Positions 6,505 to 14,149 of a DNA stretch of 18,636 bases are shown one piece after another. How positions within the stretch are numbered: position 1 is the stretch's first letter; every line of letters begins with the position of its first letter. Source of the stretch: Betaproteobacteria bacterium HGW-Betaproteobacteria-2. GTDB lineage: Bacteria > Pseudomonadota > Gammaproteobacteria > Burkholderiales > Methylophilaceae. The notes under the pieces are model-generated. The model ran no database searches, was not told the DNA's origin, and worked only from the letters and a program-made list of their open reading frames with translations. The position numbers and the translations under genes are program-made. The stretch lies in contig PHCM01000003.1 of the NCBI GenBank assembly GCA_002842255.1, forward strand, positions 1 to 18,636. The letters are read 5' to 3'.

Positions 6505-7575
6505 ATGACCAACATCCTCACATTTGATGACGCTATCCAACACTCGGTGCGGTTCAAGAAACGGCATCTTCTGCTTGGCAACGGGTTTAGCATCGCCTGC
6601 CGCCCGAAGATTTTCACTTACGGCTCACTCTTCGAGCAGGCTGACTTCTCGTCTGCCCCGAGGCTTCCAGACGTATTCAAAGCCGTCGGCACAACCGACT
6701 TTGAGCACGTCATCAAGATGCTTGAAGATGCATCGCGCGTTGTTCCTGTCTATTCGAAGGATTCGGTTGAAGCTGCAAAGCAGATGGCAGTCGATGCAGA
6801 GGCGTTGAAAGATATTCTGATTCAGACCGTAGCGAATAATCACCCGAACATCCCAAACGATATCGAGGATGGACAGTTCTGGGCGTGCCGGAGGTTCCTG
6901 TCACATTTCCTGGGCGATTCGAACAAAGACGGCAAGGTCTATACCCTCAACTATGACCTGCTTCTTTACTGGACACTGATGCATGAAGACATGGGCTTTA
7001 GCGACCCTATAGAACTTGCCGCCAACGACGGATTCGGCCGCGATGAAGATACCGAGCCGGAATATGTGAACTGGATGGGCGAGAGCGGCGCACATGGGCA
7101 GCGGGTTCATTATCTTCATGGCGCGCTTCACCTGTTTGACGCGGGCGCCGAGCTGCAGAAGTACACGTGGGTGAATACGGGCAAGCCGTTACTGGAGCAG
7201 GCGCGAGAGGCAATGGGAACAGACAAGTTTCCATTGTTCGTCGCTGAAGGCAAGAGTAATCAGAAACTCGCAAAAATCAAGCATAGCGCATACCTGCACC
7301 ATTCTTACAAAAGCTTCTCGTCGCAGATGGCGCAGCGCAATGATGCTTTATTTATTTTCGGCCACAGCCTCGCAGACAACGATAAGCATATCCTGAAAAA
7401 AATCGCACGCGGCAAGATTCCTCAAGTCTATGTAGGGCTCTACGGTGACCCTGAAAGCCGGGGGAATCAGCATATCCGCAATGCCGCTGCCGCCTTGGCA
7501 AATTCTCGCGATGACCGGGCCACACTAGACGTTGCTTTCTTCGATGCCGCGTCAGCCCAAGTCTGGGAGGCTTAG
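6505..7575 (+). CDS. DUF4917 family protein with SIR2-like motifs
   Basis: The 356-residue product resembles DUF4917. Its spaced motifs look like SIR2-type nucleotide-binding proteins: LLLGNGFSIA (22-31, compare the Rossmann-like GxGxS loop), TLNYDLLLYW (147-156, compare the TTNYD element), a HYLHGALHLF block (202-211, compare the LHG of SIR2-like effectors) and FIFGHSLADNDKHI (283-296, compare the GySxxD element). SIR2-domain proteins in several antiphage systems deplete NAD+. Membership of DUF4917 in that superfamily is my inference from these motifs, and activity is unproven. No signal peptide or membrane segment is seen. The gene sits 3 bp after DUF2188 and its TAG (7573-7575) is 2 bp from the hsdR ATG, so it is co-transcribed. 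It is less GC-rich than hsdM and hsdR, suggesting separate origin as cargo. Confidence 0.8.
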   Translation: MTNILTFDDAIQHSVRFKKRHLLLGNGFSIACRPKIFTYGSLFEQADFSSAPRLPDVFKAVGTTDFEHVIKMLEDASRVVPVYSKDSVEAAKQMAVDAEALKDILIQTVANNHPNIPNDIEDGQFWACRRFLSHFLGDSNKDGKVYTLNYDLLLYWTLMHEDMGFSDPIELAANDGFGRDEDTEPEYVNWMGESGAHGQRVHYLHGALHLFDAGAELQKYTWVNTGKPLLEQAREAMGTDKFPLFVAEGKSNQKLAKIKHSAYLHHSYKSFSSQMAQRNDALFIFGHSLADNDKHILKKIARGKIPQVYVGLYGDPESRGNQHIRNAAAALANSRDDRATLDVAFFDAASAQVWEA

Positions 7576-7577
7576 TG

Positions 7578-10500
7578 ATGGACAGTTTCCGCTTCGACGA
7601 GAAATATCTCTCCCAAATTCCTGCCCTGCAACTGTTGATCAACTTGGGCTACCACTACCTGACGCCCGCCGAGGCGATGGCCGCGCGCGGCGGAAAGGCC
7701 GGCAATGTGCTGCTGGAGGAGGTGCTGCGCGATCAGTTGAAGAAGCTGAACCGCATCCAGCACAAGGGCGGCAGCTACCTCTTCAGCGAGGAGAATATCC
7801 AGAGCGCCATCCAGCGTTTGAAGAACGTGAAGTACGACGGCCTGCTCAAGACCAATGAGGCAGTGTATGACCTGCTGACTTTGGGTGTGGCGTTGGAGCA
7901 GTCTATCGAAGGCGACCTGAAGAGCTTCACGCTGAATTATGTGGACTGGCGCAACCCGGCCAACAACGTCTATCACGTGGCGGCCGAGTTCGCCGTGGAG
8001 CGTACCCGCAGCGTCGAGACTTGCCGGCCGGACGTGGTGCTGTTCGTCAACGGCATCCCCTTCGCGGTGATCGAGTGCAAATCGCCCAAGGTCGAGGTGG
8101 CCCAGGCCATTTCGCAGACCATCCGCAACCAGCGCGATGAGTATATCCCGCGCCTGTTTACCTATGTGCAGACGGTGTTGGCGGTGAACAAGAATGAGGC
8201 CCGCTATGCCACCACCGGCACCCCGGCCAAGTTCTGGTCGAAGTGGAAGGAGGACGTGGCGGATGTTGAGTTGGCCCCGCTGCTGGAGCGCTCGTTGCCG
8301 GACTCAGTGAAGGCATCGTTGTTCGACCTTGCTTTTGCCGAGCTGGGCGTGCGCGAGGAGATTGCGCCCTATCTGGTGGGCCGACAGGTGACCGAGCAGG
8401 ACCGCACGCTCTATGCCTTGTGCCGCCCGGAGCGCCTTTTGGAGATGGCCTGGGCGTTTACGGTTTTCGACGGCGGCGTTCGCAAGATTGCGCGCTACCA
8501 GCAGGTGTTCGCCATTCAGGAGGTACTGCGGCGGGTCCGGCAGGTAGAGCCTGCCCTCACCCCCGACCCCTCTCCCGCAAGCGGGCGAGGGGAGTTTGCG
8601 GGCAAACGCCGGGGCGGTATCGTCTGGCATACGCAGGGTTCGGGCAAGTCGCTGACCATGGTGATGCTGGCGCGTGCGCTGGCGCTGGAGCCGGCGATCC
8701 GCAATCCGCGCATCGTGCTGGTGACCGACCGGGTGGATCTGGACAAGCAGCTCGGCAACACCTTTGCCGCCTGCGGCTTGTCGCCTGACCGGGCTGAGAG
8801 TGGCCGTCATCTGGTGGAACTGGTGTCCGACGGCAAGGCGCACATCGTCACCACGCTGGTGCACAAGTTTGACAAGGCGCTGGCTTACAGGAAGTTCAGC
8901 GATGCCTCGCCCGACATCTTCGTGCTGGTGGACGAAACCCAGCGCACCCAGCTGGGCGGTTACTCGGCGCGCATGCGCCAGATGTTCCCCAATGCCTGCT
9001 ACATCGGCTTCACCGGCACGCCACTCTTGACCCGTGAGAAGAGCGATGTGGCCAAGTTCGGCGGCGTGATTCACACTTATGCCATCGACCAGGCGGTGGC
9101 CGATGGCGCCATCGTGCCGCTGCTCTACGAAGGGCGCATGGTGGAACTGGAACAGAACCAGGCCGCCATCGACATCTGGTTCGAACGCCACACCCAGGGG
9201 CTGACCGACCAGCAGAAGGCCGACCTGAAGAAGAAATACGCCCGCGCCGAGATGCTGAACAAGGCCGAGCAGGTGATCTACATGCGCGCCTTCGACATCA
9301 GCGAGCATTACCGCCAGAACTGGCAGGGTACCGGCTTCAAGGCGCAACTGGTGGCGCCCAACAAGGCGGCGGCGCTGCGCTACAAGGCGTTTCTGGACGA
9401 GTTGGGCGCGGTCACCAGCGAGGTGATCATCTCGCCGCCCGACGAGCGCGAGGGTTTCGATGAGATCGACGCCGAGGAATCCACCGATGCGGTGGTGGCT
9501 TTCTGGCAGCGCATGATGAAGCGTTACGGCTCGGAGGAGGATTACAACAAGCAGATAGTCAACGCCTTCAAGTTCGGCGACGAGCCGGAGGTCCTGATCG
9601 TGGTGGACAAACTGCTGACCGGCTTCGACGCGCCGCGCAACACGGTGCTCTATCTGGCGCGGCGGCTCAAGGATCATTCCCTGCTGCAGGCGATTGCCCG
9701 GGTGAACCGCCTATACGAGGACGACTCCGGCAGCAAGGCCAAGGACTTCGGCTACATCATCGACTACGTGGGTGTGCTGGGCGAGCTGGATCAGGCACTG
9801 ACCACCTACAGCGCCCTGGAAGGATTTGAGGCGGCGGATCTCGAAGGTGCGCTGACCTCGATCCATGAAGAAACCAAGGCGCTGCCGCAGCGCCATGCCG
9901 AGCTGTGGGACCTGTTCAAGACGGTGAAGAACCGCCAGGACGAGGAAGCTTTTGAGCAACTGTTGGCTGACGAGAAATTGCGCGCCGATTTCTACGAGCG
10001 GCTGACGGCCTACGCCAAGACCCTGGCCATTGCGCTGTCCAGCGAACGCTTCATCATCGAGACGCCCGAGCAGAAGCTGCGCGCCTACAAGAACGACCTC
10101 AAGCGCTTCGTCAATCTGAGGGCAGCGGTGAAGCTGCGCTATGCCGAGTCAGTGGACTACCGCGATTTTGAGCCGCGTATCCAGAAGCTGCTGGATACGC
10201 ATATCTCGGCCTCCGAGGTGGTGCAGCTGAACGCGCCGGTGAACATCTTCGATGAGGCCGCTTTCCAGAAGGTGGTCGAAGAGCAAGGCGTGGGTAGCGA
10301 GAAGAACCTCGGGGCCAAGGCCGACATGATCGCCCACGCCACCAGGCGCGCCATCAACGAGCGGCTGGAGCAGGACCCGGCCTTCTACGAAAAATTCTCC
10401 AAGCTGATTCAGCAGGCCATCGACGACTATCGCGCCAAGCGCCTGTCCGATCTGGAATACCTGCAGCGGGTCACCGAGATCAAGGACGCTGTGGTTTCGC

Positions 10501-10838
10501 GCAAGGGCGATGACTTGCCACCGGCACTGAACAGCGATGCCGATGCGGCTGCCGTCTATGGCTTGTTGCGCCCCTTCGTGGCGAACCACCTCAGCGACGA
10601 CGAGCGGGCTCAGAACACTGCTGCCGAAGCCGCTATGGCGGTGTGGGATATCTTTCGCCGAAACCGCAAGGTGGGCTACTGGGATGACCTCGATGCCCAG
10701 CGCAGGACCATGAACCAGATCGACGACTACCTTTACGACGAGGTCAAGGGCGTACGCGGCATCGCGCTGTCCACCGAAGAGATGGACGAGATCATCGAGA
10801 AAACCATGCAACTCGCTCGCCACCGGATGGTAGGGTGA
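7578..10838 (+). CDS. hsdR: Type I restriction endonuclease subunit R
   Basis: The 1086-residue product translocates DNA using ATP and cuts it at a distance when the target is unmethylated. Nuclease motif: RPD (150-152) and ECK (166-168), the PD-(D/E)xK type. Motor: Walker A HTQGSGKS (351-358), motif II VDETQ (451-455, where DEAH is more usual), motif III GFTGTP (477-482), VDKLLTGFD (676-684) and QAIARVNR (704-711, motif VI). A helical C-terminal region binds M/S. I chose the ATG at 7578 over an adjoining GTG at 7575, giving the usual MDSFRFDE start; GGAGG at 7566-7570 fits it. Residues about 326-339 (LTPDPSPASGRGE) come from a palindromic repeat inserted in frame just before Walker A. The gene is the largest of the operon and ends next to the peptidase gene. 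Confidence 0.97.
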   Translation: MDSFRFDEKYLSQIPALQLLINLGYHYLTPAEAMAARGGKAGNVLLEEVLRDQLKKLNRIQHKGGSYLFSEENIQSAIQRLKNVKYDGLLKTNEAVYDLLTLGVALEQSIEGDLKSFTLNYVDWRNPANNVYHVAAEFAVERTRSVETCRPDVVLFVNGIPFAVIECKSPKVEVAQAISQTIRNQRDEYIPRLFTYVQTVLAVNKNEARYATTGTPAKFWSKWKEDVADVELAPLLERSLPDSVKASLFDLAFAELGVREEIAPYLVGRQVTEQDRTLYALCRPERLLEMAWAFTVFDGGVRKIARYQQVFAIQEVLRRVRQVEPALTPDPSPASGRGEFAGKRRGGIVWHTQGSGKSLTMVMLARALALEPAIRNPRIVLVTDRVDLDKQLGNTFAACGLSPDRAESGRHLVELVSDGKAHIVTTLVHKFDKALAYRKFSDASPDIFVLVDETQRTQLGGYSARMRQMFPNACYIGFTGTPLLTREKSDVAKFGGVIHTYAIDQAVADGAIVPLLYEGRMVELEQNQAAIDIWFERHTQGLTDQQKADLKKKYARAEMLNKAEQVIYMRAFDISEHYRQNWQGTGFKAQLVAPNKAAALRYKAFLDELGAVTSEVIISPPDEREGFDEIDAEESTDAVVAFWQRMMKRYGSEEDYNKQIVNAFKFGDEPEVLIVVDKLLTGFDAPRNTVLYLARRLKDHSLLQAIARVNRLYEDDSGSKAKDFGYIIDYVGVLGELDQALTTYSALEGFEAADLEGALTSIHEETKALPQRHAELWDLFKTVKNRQDEEAFEQLLADEKLRADFYERLTAYAKTLAIALSSERFIIETPEQKLRAYKNDLKRFVNLRAAVKLRYAESVDYRDFEPRIQKLLDTHISASEVVQLNAPVNIFDEAAFQKVVEEQGVGSEKNLGAKADMIAHATRRAINERLEQDPAFYEKFSKLIQQAIDDYRAKRLSDLEYLQRVTEIKDAVVSRKGDDLPPALNSDADAAAVYGLLRPFVANHLSDDERAQNTAAEAAMAVWDIFRRNRKVGYWDDLDAQRRTMNQIDDYLYDEVKGVRGIALSTEEMDEIIEKTMQLARHRMVG
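8554..8593 (+). repeat. In-frame REP-like palindromic repeat inside hsdR
   Basis: CCCTCACCCCCGACCCCTCT at 8554 runs into a hairpin with arms 8567-8578 and 8581-8592, twelve pairs with one mismatch around AA. This C-rich leader plus CCCTCTCCCGC/GCGGGCGAGGG palindrome is a recurrent intergenic element in many proteobacteria. Here it is translated as LTPDPSPASGRGE, and the helicase motifs continue in frame after it, so it appears tolerated in a surface loop. No second copy was noticed in this window. Confidence 0.8.
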
Positions 10839-10843
10839 AGACG

Positions 10844-11545
10844 ATGACCGGAACGCTGACCTATGGCACCGACACGATCCGCTACGAGGTGCACTTTCTG
10901 GCCTCGCGGCAGACCCTGGCCATCGAGGTCCACCCCGACAGCCGCGTGCTGGTGCGAGCGCCCGTCGATTGCCCCGAGGCACTGATTGCGGAGCGGGTGC
11001 AGAAACGGGCTGCATGGATCAGTCGGCAACTGGCCGAGTTCGAGCGTTACCGGCCCCGCACGCCGGCAAGGCAGTATGTCAACGGGGAATCGCATCTCTA
11101 TCTCGGCCGGCAGTACCGGCTAAAGCTGATCTCGGGGCTGTCAGCAAGCGTGAAACTGACGCGCGGCCAGCTTCTGGTCATGCTGCCCGGCGAGCCAGAG
11201 CCAGAGCGCGTCAAGTCATTGCTGCACCGCTGGTATCTCGACCGTGCACGAGCCGTATTTACTGAGGTCCTGGACGCCAGCCTGCTCCACTTCAAAGGCG
11301 TCGAGCAACCGCGTCTGATCGTGCGCGCCATGCAATCTCGCTGGGGAAGCCTGTCTCGCGCCGGCTCCATGACATTGAATGTTAACCTGGTCCGCGCGCC
11401 CCGCGCCTGCATCGAGTACGTGGTGACCCACGAGCTTTGTCACACCAAACACCGCGACCACGATGCACGATTCTTCAGGCTGCTTGGACAGGTAATGCCG
11501 GACTGGGAACAACGCAAGCAGCGACTGGAAGCGGCCCTGCTGTGA
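10844..11545 (+). CDS. YgjP/SprT-like M48-type zinc metallopeptidase
   Basis: The 233-residue product belongs to the YgjP-like (DUF45) group. The zinc site is visible as HELCH (196-200) followed by the distal H206 in HRDHDARFF, and the flanking RWGSLSRAGSMTLNVNLVRA block (167-186) is characteristic of the family. It should be soluble; no signal peptide is seen. Homologues are frequently found directly after hsdR, but the substrate is unknown. The start is uncertain: a GTG at 10835 overlaps the hsdR stop (GTGA), while the ATG at 10844 has AGGGTGAAG upstream and gives the usual MTGTLTYG opening, so I prefer the ATG. It is the last gene of the RM operon; a weak AGGGTGCA/TGTGCCCT hairpin follows without a T-tract. 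Confidence 0.9.
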   Translation: MTGTLTYGTDTIRYEVHFLASRQTLAIEVHPDSRVLVRAPVDCPEALIAERVQKRAAWISRQLAEFERYRPRTPARQYVNGESHLYLGRQYRLKLISGLSASVKLTRGQLLVMLPGEPEPERVKSLLHRWYLDRARAVFTEVLDASLLHFKGVEQPRLIVRAMQSRWGSLSRAGSMTLNVNLVRAPRACIEYVVTHELCHTKHRDHDARFFRLLGQVMPDWEQRKQRLEAALL

Positions 11546-11718
11546 GGGTGCAGCACGGATGTGCCCTGACAGATGGTGCCCCGCATGATAAACATGTGCT
11601 GTAGCATTGAGGGCTGCAGCTCAGATGATTGTTGCGGGGTTGGGGTGGCTGTCAGCTCTGAAATGAATAAACGACACCGGGCAGTGTGGTTCTTGATGAT
11701 AGGTGGGATTCTGACGAT

Positions 11719-12687
11719 ATGACTTTACCGGTAATTGCGATTTTGTTCGGCCTGATGCTGCTGGTGTGGAGCGCCGACCGCTTCGTCGAGGGTGCTGCGT
11801 TCACTGCACGACACTTTGGCATGCCATCCCTGCTGATCGGCATGGTGATCGTTGGCTTTGGAACATCAGCGCCGGAAATGGCGGTGTCGGCACTGGCTGC
11901 GCTGCAAGGCAATCCCGGCATCGCACTTGGTAACGCCTATGGTTCCAATATCACCAATATTGCGCTGATCATTGGTCTGACCGCGCTCATCAGTCCGATC
12001 GCAGTCCATTCGCAGGTGTTGCGCAAGGAACTGCCAATATTACTCGCCATTACAGCGCTGGCCGCATGGCAGCTGTGGGACGGGGAAATCAGCAGAATGG
12101 ATGCGGTCGTTCTGCTCGTCGTGTTCGCCGGCCTGATGACCTGGAGCATTTACGAAGGCATGCGGAAGAAAACCGATGCACTGGGCGATGAAATCGAGCA
12201 GGAACTTGTCACCCATGCCATGACGCTGCGCTGGGCCATTATCTGGTTGGTGATCGGCCTGCTGTTGCTGGTGGTCAGTTCGCGCCTGCTGGTCTGGGGT
12301 GCAGTCGAGATTGCGCAAGCCTTTGGTGTCAGTGATCTGATCATTGGCCTGACCATTGTCGCCATCGGTACTTCACTGCCGGAACTTGCATCCTCGATCA
12401 TCGCCGCGCGCAAGGGCGAGCACGATATCGCACTGGGCAACATTCTCGGATCCAACCTGTTCAATACGCTGGCGGTGGTCGGTATCGCCGGCATGATTTC
12501 CCCGATGGTGGTCGAGCCGGCAGTCCTCAGCCGCGATGTGATGGTCATGGCCATCCTCACCGTATTGCTATTCATCTTCGGTTATGGATTCCGCAGTATG
12601 GGCCGCATCAACAGGGTGGAAGCTGTAGTCTTGCTTGCGGCCTACATCGGCTATACCACCTATCTGATCACTACGGTCTTTCTTTAA
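11719..12687 (+). CDS. YrbG-type Na+/Ca2+ exchanger (CaCA family)
   Basis: This 322-residue inner-membrane protein should exchange Ca2+ for Na+ (K+-dependent or independent is not readable). The duplicated alpha repeats are clear: GFGTSAPE (46-53) with GNAYGSNITN (71-80), and AIGTSLPE (215-222) with GNILGSNLFN (240-249); the E residues in the SxPE motifs coordinate the cation. About ten hydrophobic segments are split by a charged loop (RKKTDALGDEIEQE, about 149-162). Length is normal for bacterial YrbG-like proteins. The ATG at 11719 gives the standard MTLPVIAILFGLMLLVWSAD; the frame extends to a GTG at 11686 but without family support. AGGTGGG lies upstream at 11701-11707. It stands alone, 173 bp from the RM operon and 119 bp from DUF190, and marks the return to housekeeping cation genes. 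Confidence 0.95.
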   Translation: MTLPVIAILFGLMLLVWSADRFVEGAAFTARHFGMPSLLIGMVIVGFGTSAPEMAVSALAALQGNPGIALGNAYGSNITNIALIIGLTALISPIAVHSQVLRKELPILLAITALAAWQLWDGEISRMDAVVLLVVFAGLMTWSIYEGMRKKTDALGDEIEQELVTHAMTLRWAIIWLVIGLLLLVVSSRLLVWGAVEIAQAFGVSDLIIGLTIVAIGTSLPELASSIIAARKGEHDIALGNILGSNLFNTLAVVGIAGMISPMVVEPAVLSRDVMVMAILTVLLFIFGYGFRSMGRINRVEAVVLLAAYIGYTTYLITTVFL

Positions 12688-12711
12688 GCTGACATCGCTC
12701 AACCGGCTTAT

Positions 12712-12735
12712 CTGTCCATGTGGCAGACATGGCAG
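12712..12735 (+). other. Stem-loop between the exchanger gene and the DUF190/Mrp operon
   Basis: CCATGT (12716-12721) pairs with ACATGG (12727-12732) and CTG (12712-12714) with CAG (12733-12735), leaving one unpaired T at 12715 and a loop GGCAG. No T-tract follows, so it is a weak terminator at best. It could be a regulatory element of either neighbour. Confidence 0.5.
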
Positions 12736-12806
12736 TAAACTTCGTAATGATTGGGCAGTCGGCAGAAACATAATCAGCATCTTGATTGGTTAATAAGGAG
12801 ATCGGC

Positions 12807-13124
12807 ATGCAAGGTTACCAGCTCACATTTTTCACGCAGCAGGATCGTCATCACGGCAATTTGCCATTGGGCGAATGGTTGTTGCAGGAGGCGCGCAGGC
12901 TGGGGTTGTCCGGCGCTACCTTGATTACTGCGGCTCAGGGCTTTGGTCATGACGGCAAGATGCATTCGGCGCGTTTCTTTGAACTGGCCGACCAGCCGGT
13001 CATGGTCATGATGGCTTTAAGTACAGCCGATATTGAGCGTCTGTTTCAGCGTTTGCGCGATGAGGAGGTGGACGTGTTTTATGTCAAGGTACCTATCGAA
13101 TTCGGTATGACCGGGGAATCGTGA
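12807..13124 (+). CDS. DUF190 domain protein, first gene of the Mrp operon
   Basis: The 105-residue product has the DUF190 features: YQLTFFTQQDRHHGNLPLGE (4-23), then LGLSGATLITAAQGFGHDGK and a final strand EVDVFYVKVPIEFG. DUF190 proteins are small and soluble, related to PII-like signalling folds, and are found beside ion transporters such as CrcB and Mrp; a regulatory role is plausible but not shown. AAGGAG at 12795-12800 fixes the ATG at 12807; the reading frame also extends to a TTG at 12786, which is not needed. It overlaps mrpE by GTGA at 13121-13124, so it is translated together with the antiporter genes. Confidence 0.9.
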   Translation: MQGYQLTFFTQQDRHHGNLPLGEWLLQEARRLGLSGATLITAAQGFGHDGKMHSARFFELADQPVMVMMALSTADIERLFQRLRDEEVDVFYVKVPIEFGMTGES

Positions 13125-13591
13125 TCCCCAGTCTGCTCCTGCGTTGCCTCCTGTTCGCCGTGCTTTGGTGGGTACTGGCGGAAGGCCGTATCGACGGCTG
13201 GTGGTTGGGTGCCATTGCGGTGGCGACTGCTACTTGGGCGAGCGCGGTGTTGTTGCCACCCGCCGCGCATCGTCTTCGGCTGGTTCAGATGCCGGGTTTT
13301 GTCTGGTTCTTTCTCAGGAACTCAATACGCGGCGGCTTTCAGGTTGCAATGATGGCGTTACGCGGCCGGTCGGCGCTACAGCCAGGCGTACTGGAGTTGC
13401 AATTGAACTTGCCGGCAGGTGGTGCGCGCGTGCTCATGACCAGCGTGATCGGATTGATGCCCGGCACGCTCAGTGTCGAACTGGCAGAGGACCGGTTGCG
13501 TCTGCACGTGTTGGATGTGCGCCTGTCTCTGGCGGCCGAGGTCGGTGAATTGGAAACCCGGATCCGCGCACTCTTTGGAGTCGGTCCATGA
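13121..13591 (+). CDS. mrpE: Mrp-type cation/proton antiporter subunit E
   Basis: The 156-residue inner-membrane protein matches MrpE/MnhE: two N-terminal hydrophobic helices (LLLRCLLFAVLWWVLAEG and WWLGAIAVATATWASAVLLP), the basic FVWFFLRNSIRGGFQVAMMA segment (60-79), then a soluble C-terminal domain with VLMTSVIGLMPGTLSVEL and HVLDVRL. It corresponds to MbhA in archaeal membrane-bound hydrogenases. Translation begins with GTG at 13121, overlapping the DUF190 stop. E subunits are needed for assembly and activity rather than being the ion channel itself. Confidence 0.93.
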   Translation: MIPSLLLRCLLFAVLWWVLAEGRIDGWWLGAIAVATATWASAVLLPPAAHRLRLVQMPGFVWFFLRNSIRGGFQVAMMALRGRSALQPGVLELQLNLPAGGARVLMTSVIGLMPGTLSVELAEDRLRLHVLDVRLSLAAEVGELETRIRALFGVGP

Positions 13592-13854
13592 CCGGGTTCG
13601 AACTTCCGATAGCGCTTTTTCTGCTCTGCAACCTCATTGTCGCGCTGCTGGCGGCCGCGCGCGGACCGACTGCGGCCGATCGCATGCTGATGGCACTCTT
13701 GTTCGGCAGCACCGGCACAGGCGTGCTGGTGCTATTGGCACATGGCGGCGGTGGCCAAGTGCTTGTCGACGTCGCATTGCTGCTGGCCCTGCTGGCCGCG
13801 ATCGGCGGCATCGCCTTTGCCAGGCGGGCATGGCAAAGGGGCGGTGATGATTGA
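13588..13854 (+). CDS. mrpF: Mrp-type cation/proton antiporter subunit F
   Basis: The 88-residue, three-helix product carries the MrpF/MnhF signature RGPTAADRMLM (25-35) between helix 1 (PIALFLLCNLIVALLAA) and helix 2, and a third helix VDVALLLALLAAIGGIAFAR. Length is typical. The ATGA at 13588-13591 overlaps the mrpE stop, and its 3' end overlaps mrpG by 8 bp. It corresponds to MbhB. Confidence 0.92.
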   Translation: MTGFELPIALFLLCNLIVALLAAARGPTAADRMLMALLFGSTGTGVLVLLAHGGGGQVLVDVALLLALLAAIGGIAFARRAWQRGGDD

Positions 13855-14149
13855 AATCCTCAGTACTGCGCTTCTGATTGTGGGCGCTTTCTTCTATTTT
13901 GCCGGTACGCTCGGTCTGCTGCGTTTTCCTGATGTCTATAGCCGTCTGCATGCGTTGGCCAAGGCCGACAATCTGGGTCTGGGCTGTGTTCTGATCGGAC
14001 TCGCCCTGCAGGCCGAGAATGTTGCCGTTGCTCTGAAACTTTTGCTGATTTGGCCATTGGCGCTGGCGGCGAGCGCAGGGGTGAGTTATGCCATCGCGCG
14101 GCGTGCTGACAGTCTTGGCATTGCGCCATGGCGCAAGGAAAAGCAATGA
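13847..14149 (+). CDS. mrpG: Mrp-type cation/proton antiporter subunit G
   Basis: The 100-residue product has the MrpG/MnhG pattern: helix 1 STALLIVGAFFYFAGTLGLL, then the family motif RFPDVYSRLHALAKADNLGL (25-44), helix 2 and helix 3 (LLIWPLALAASAGVSYAIAR). I start at the ATG at 13847, preceded by AAAGGGG; an upstream extension of the frame to 13742 only shadows mrpF. It overlaps mrpF by 8 bp and the next gene by ATGA. It corresponds to MbhC. Confidence 0.92.
   Translation: MIEILSTALLIVGAFFYFAGTLGLLRFPDVYSRLHALAKADNLGLGCVLIGLALQAENVAVALKLLLIWPLALAASAGVSYAIARRADSLGIAPWRKEKQ

Noticed and set aside
8304..9677. 457-residue minus-strand frame inside hsdR
   Set aside because: High-GC shadow of hsdR; its sequence is rich in H, R, Q and L without recognisable motifs.
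12712..12735. Sigma54 (-24/-12) promoter at TGGCAG...GGCAG
   Set aside because: The required TTGC at -12 is absent, and the sequence is better explained as the hairpin described.
12751..12774. TTGGGC and CATAAT as a promoter for the DUF190/Mrp operon
   Set aside because: The boxes are only 12 nt apart, too close for sigma70 spacing; the -10-like element alone is not enough to call.
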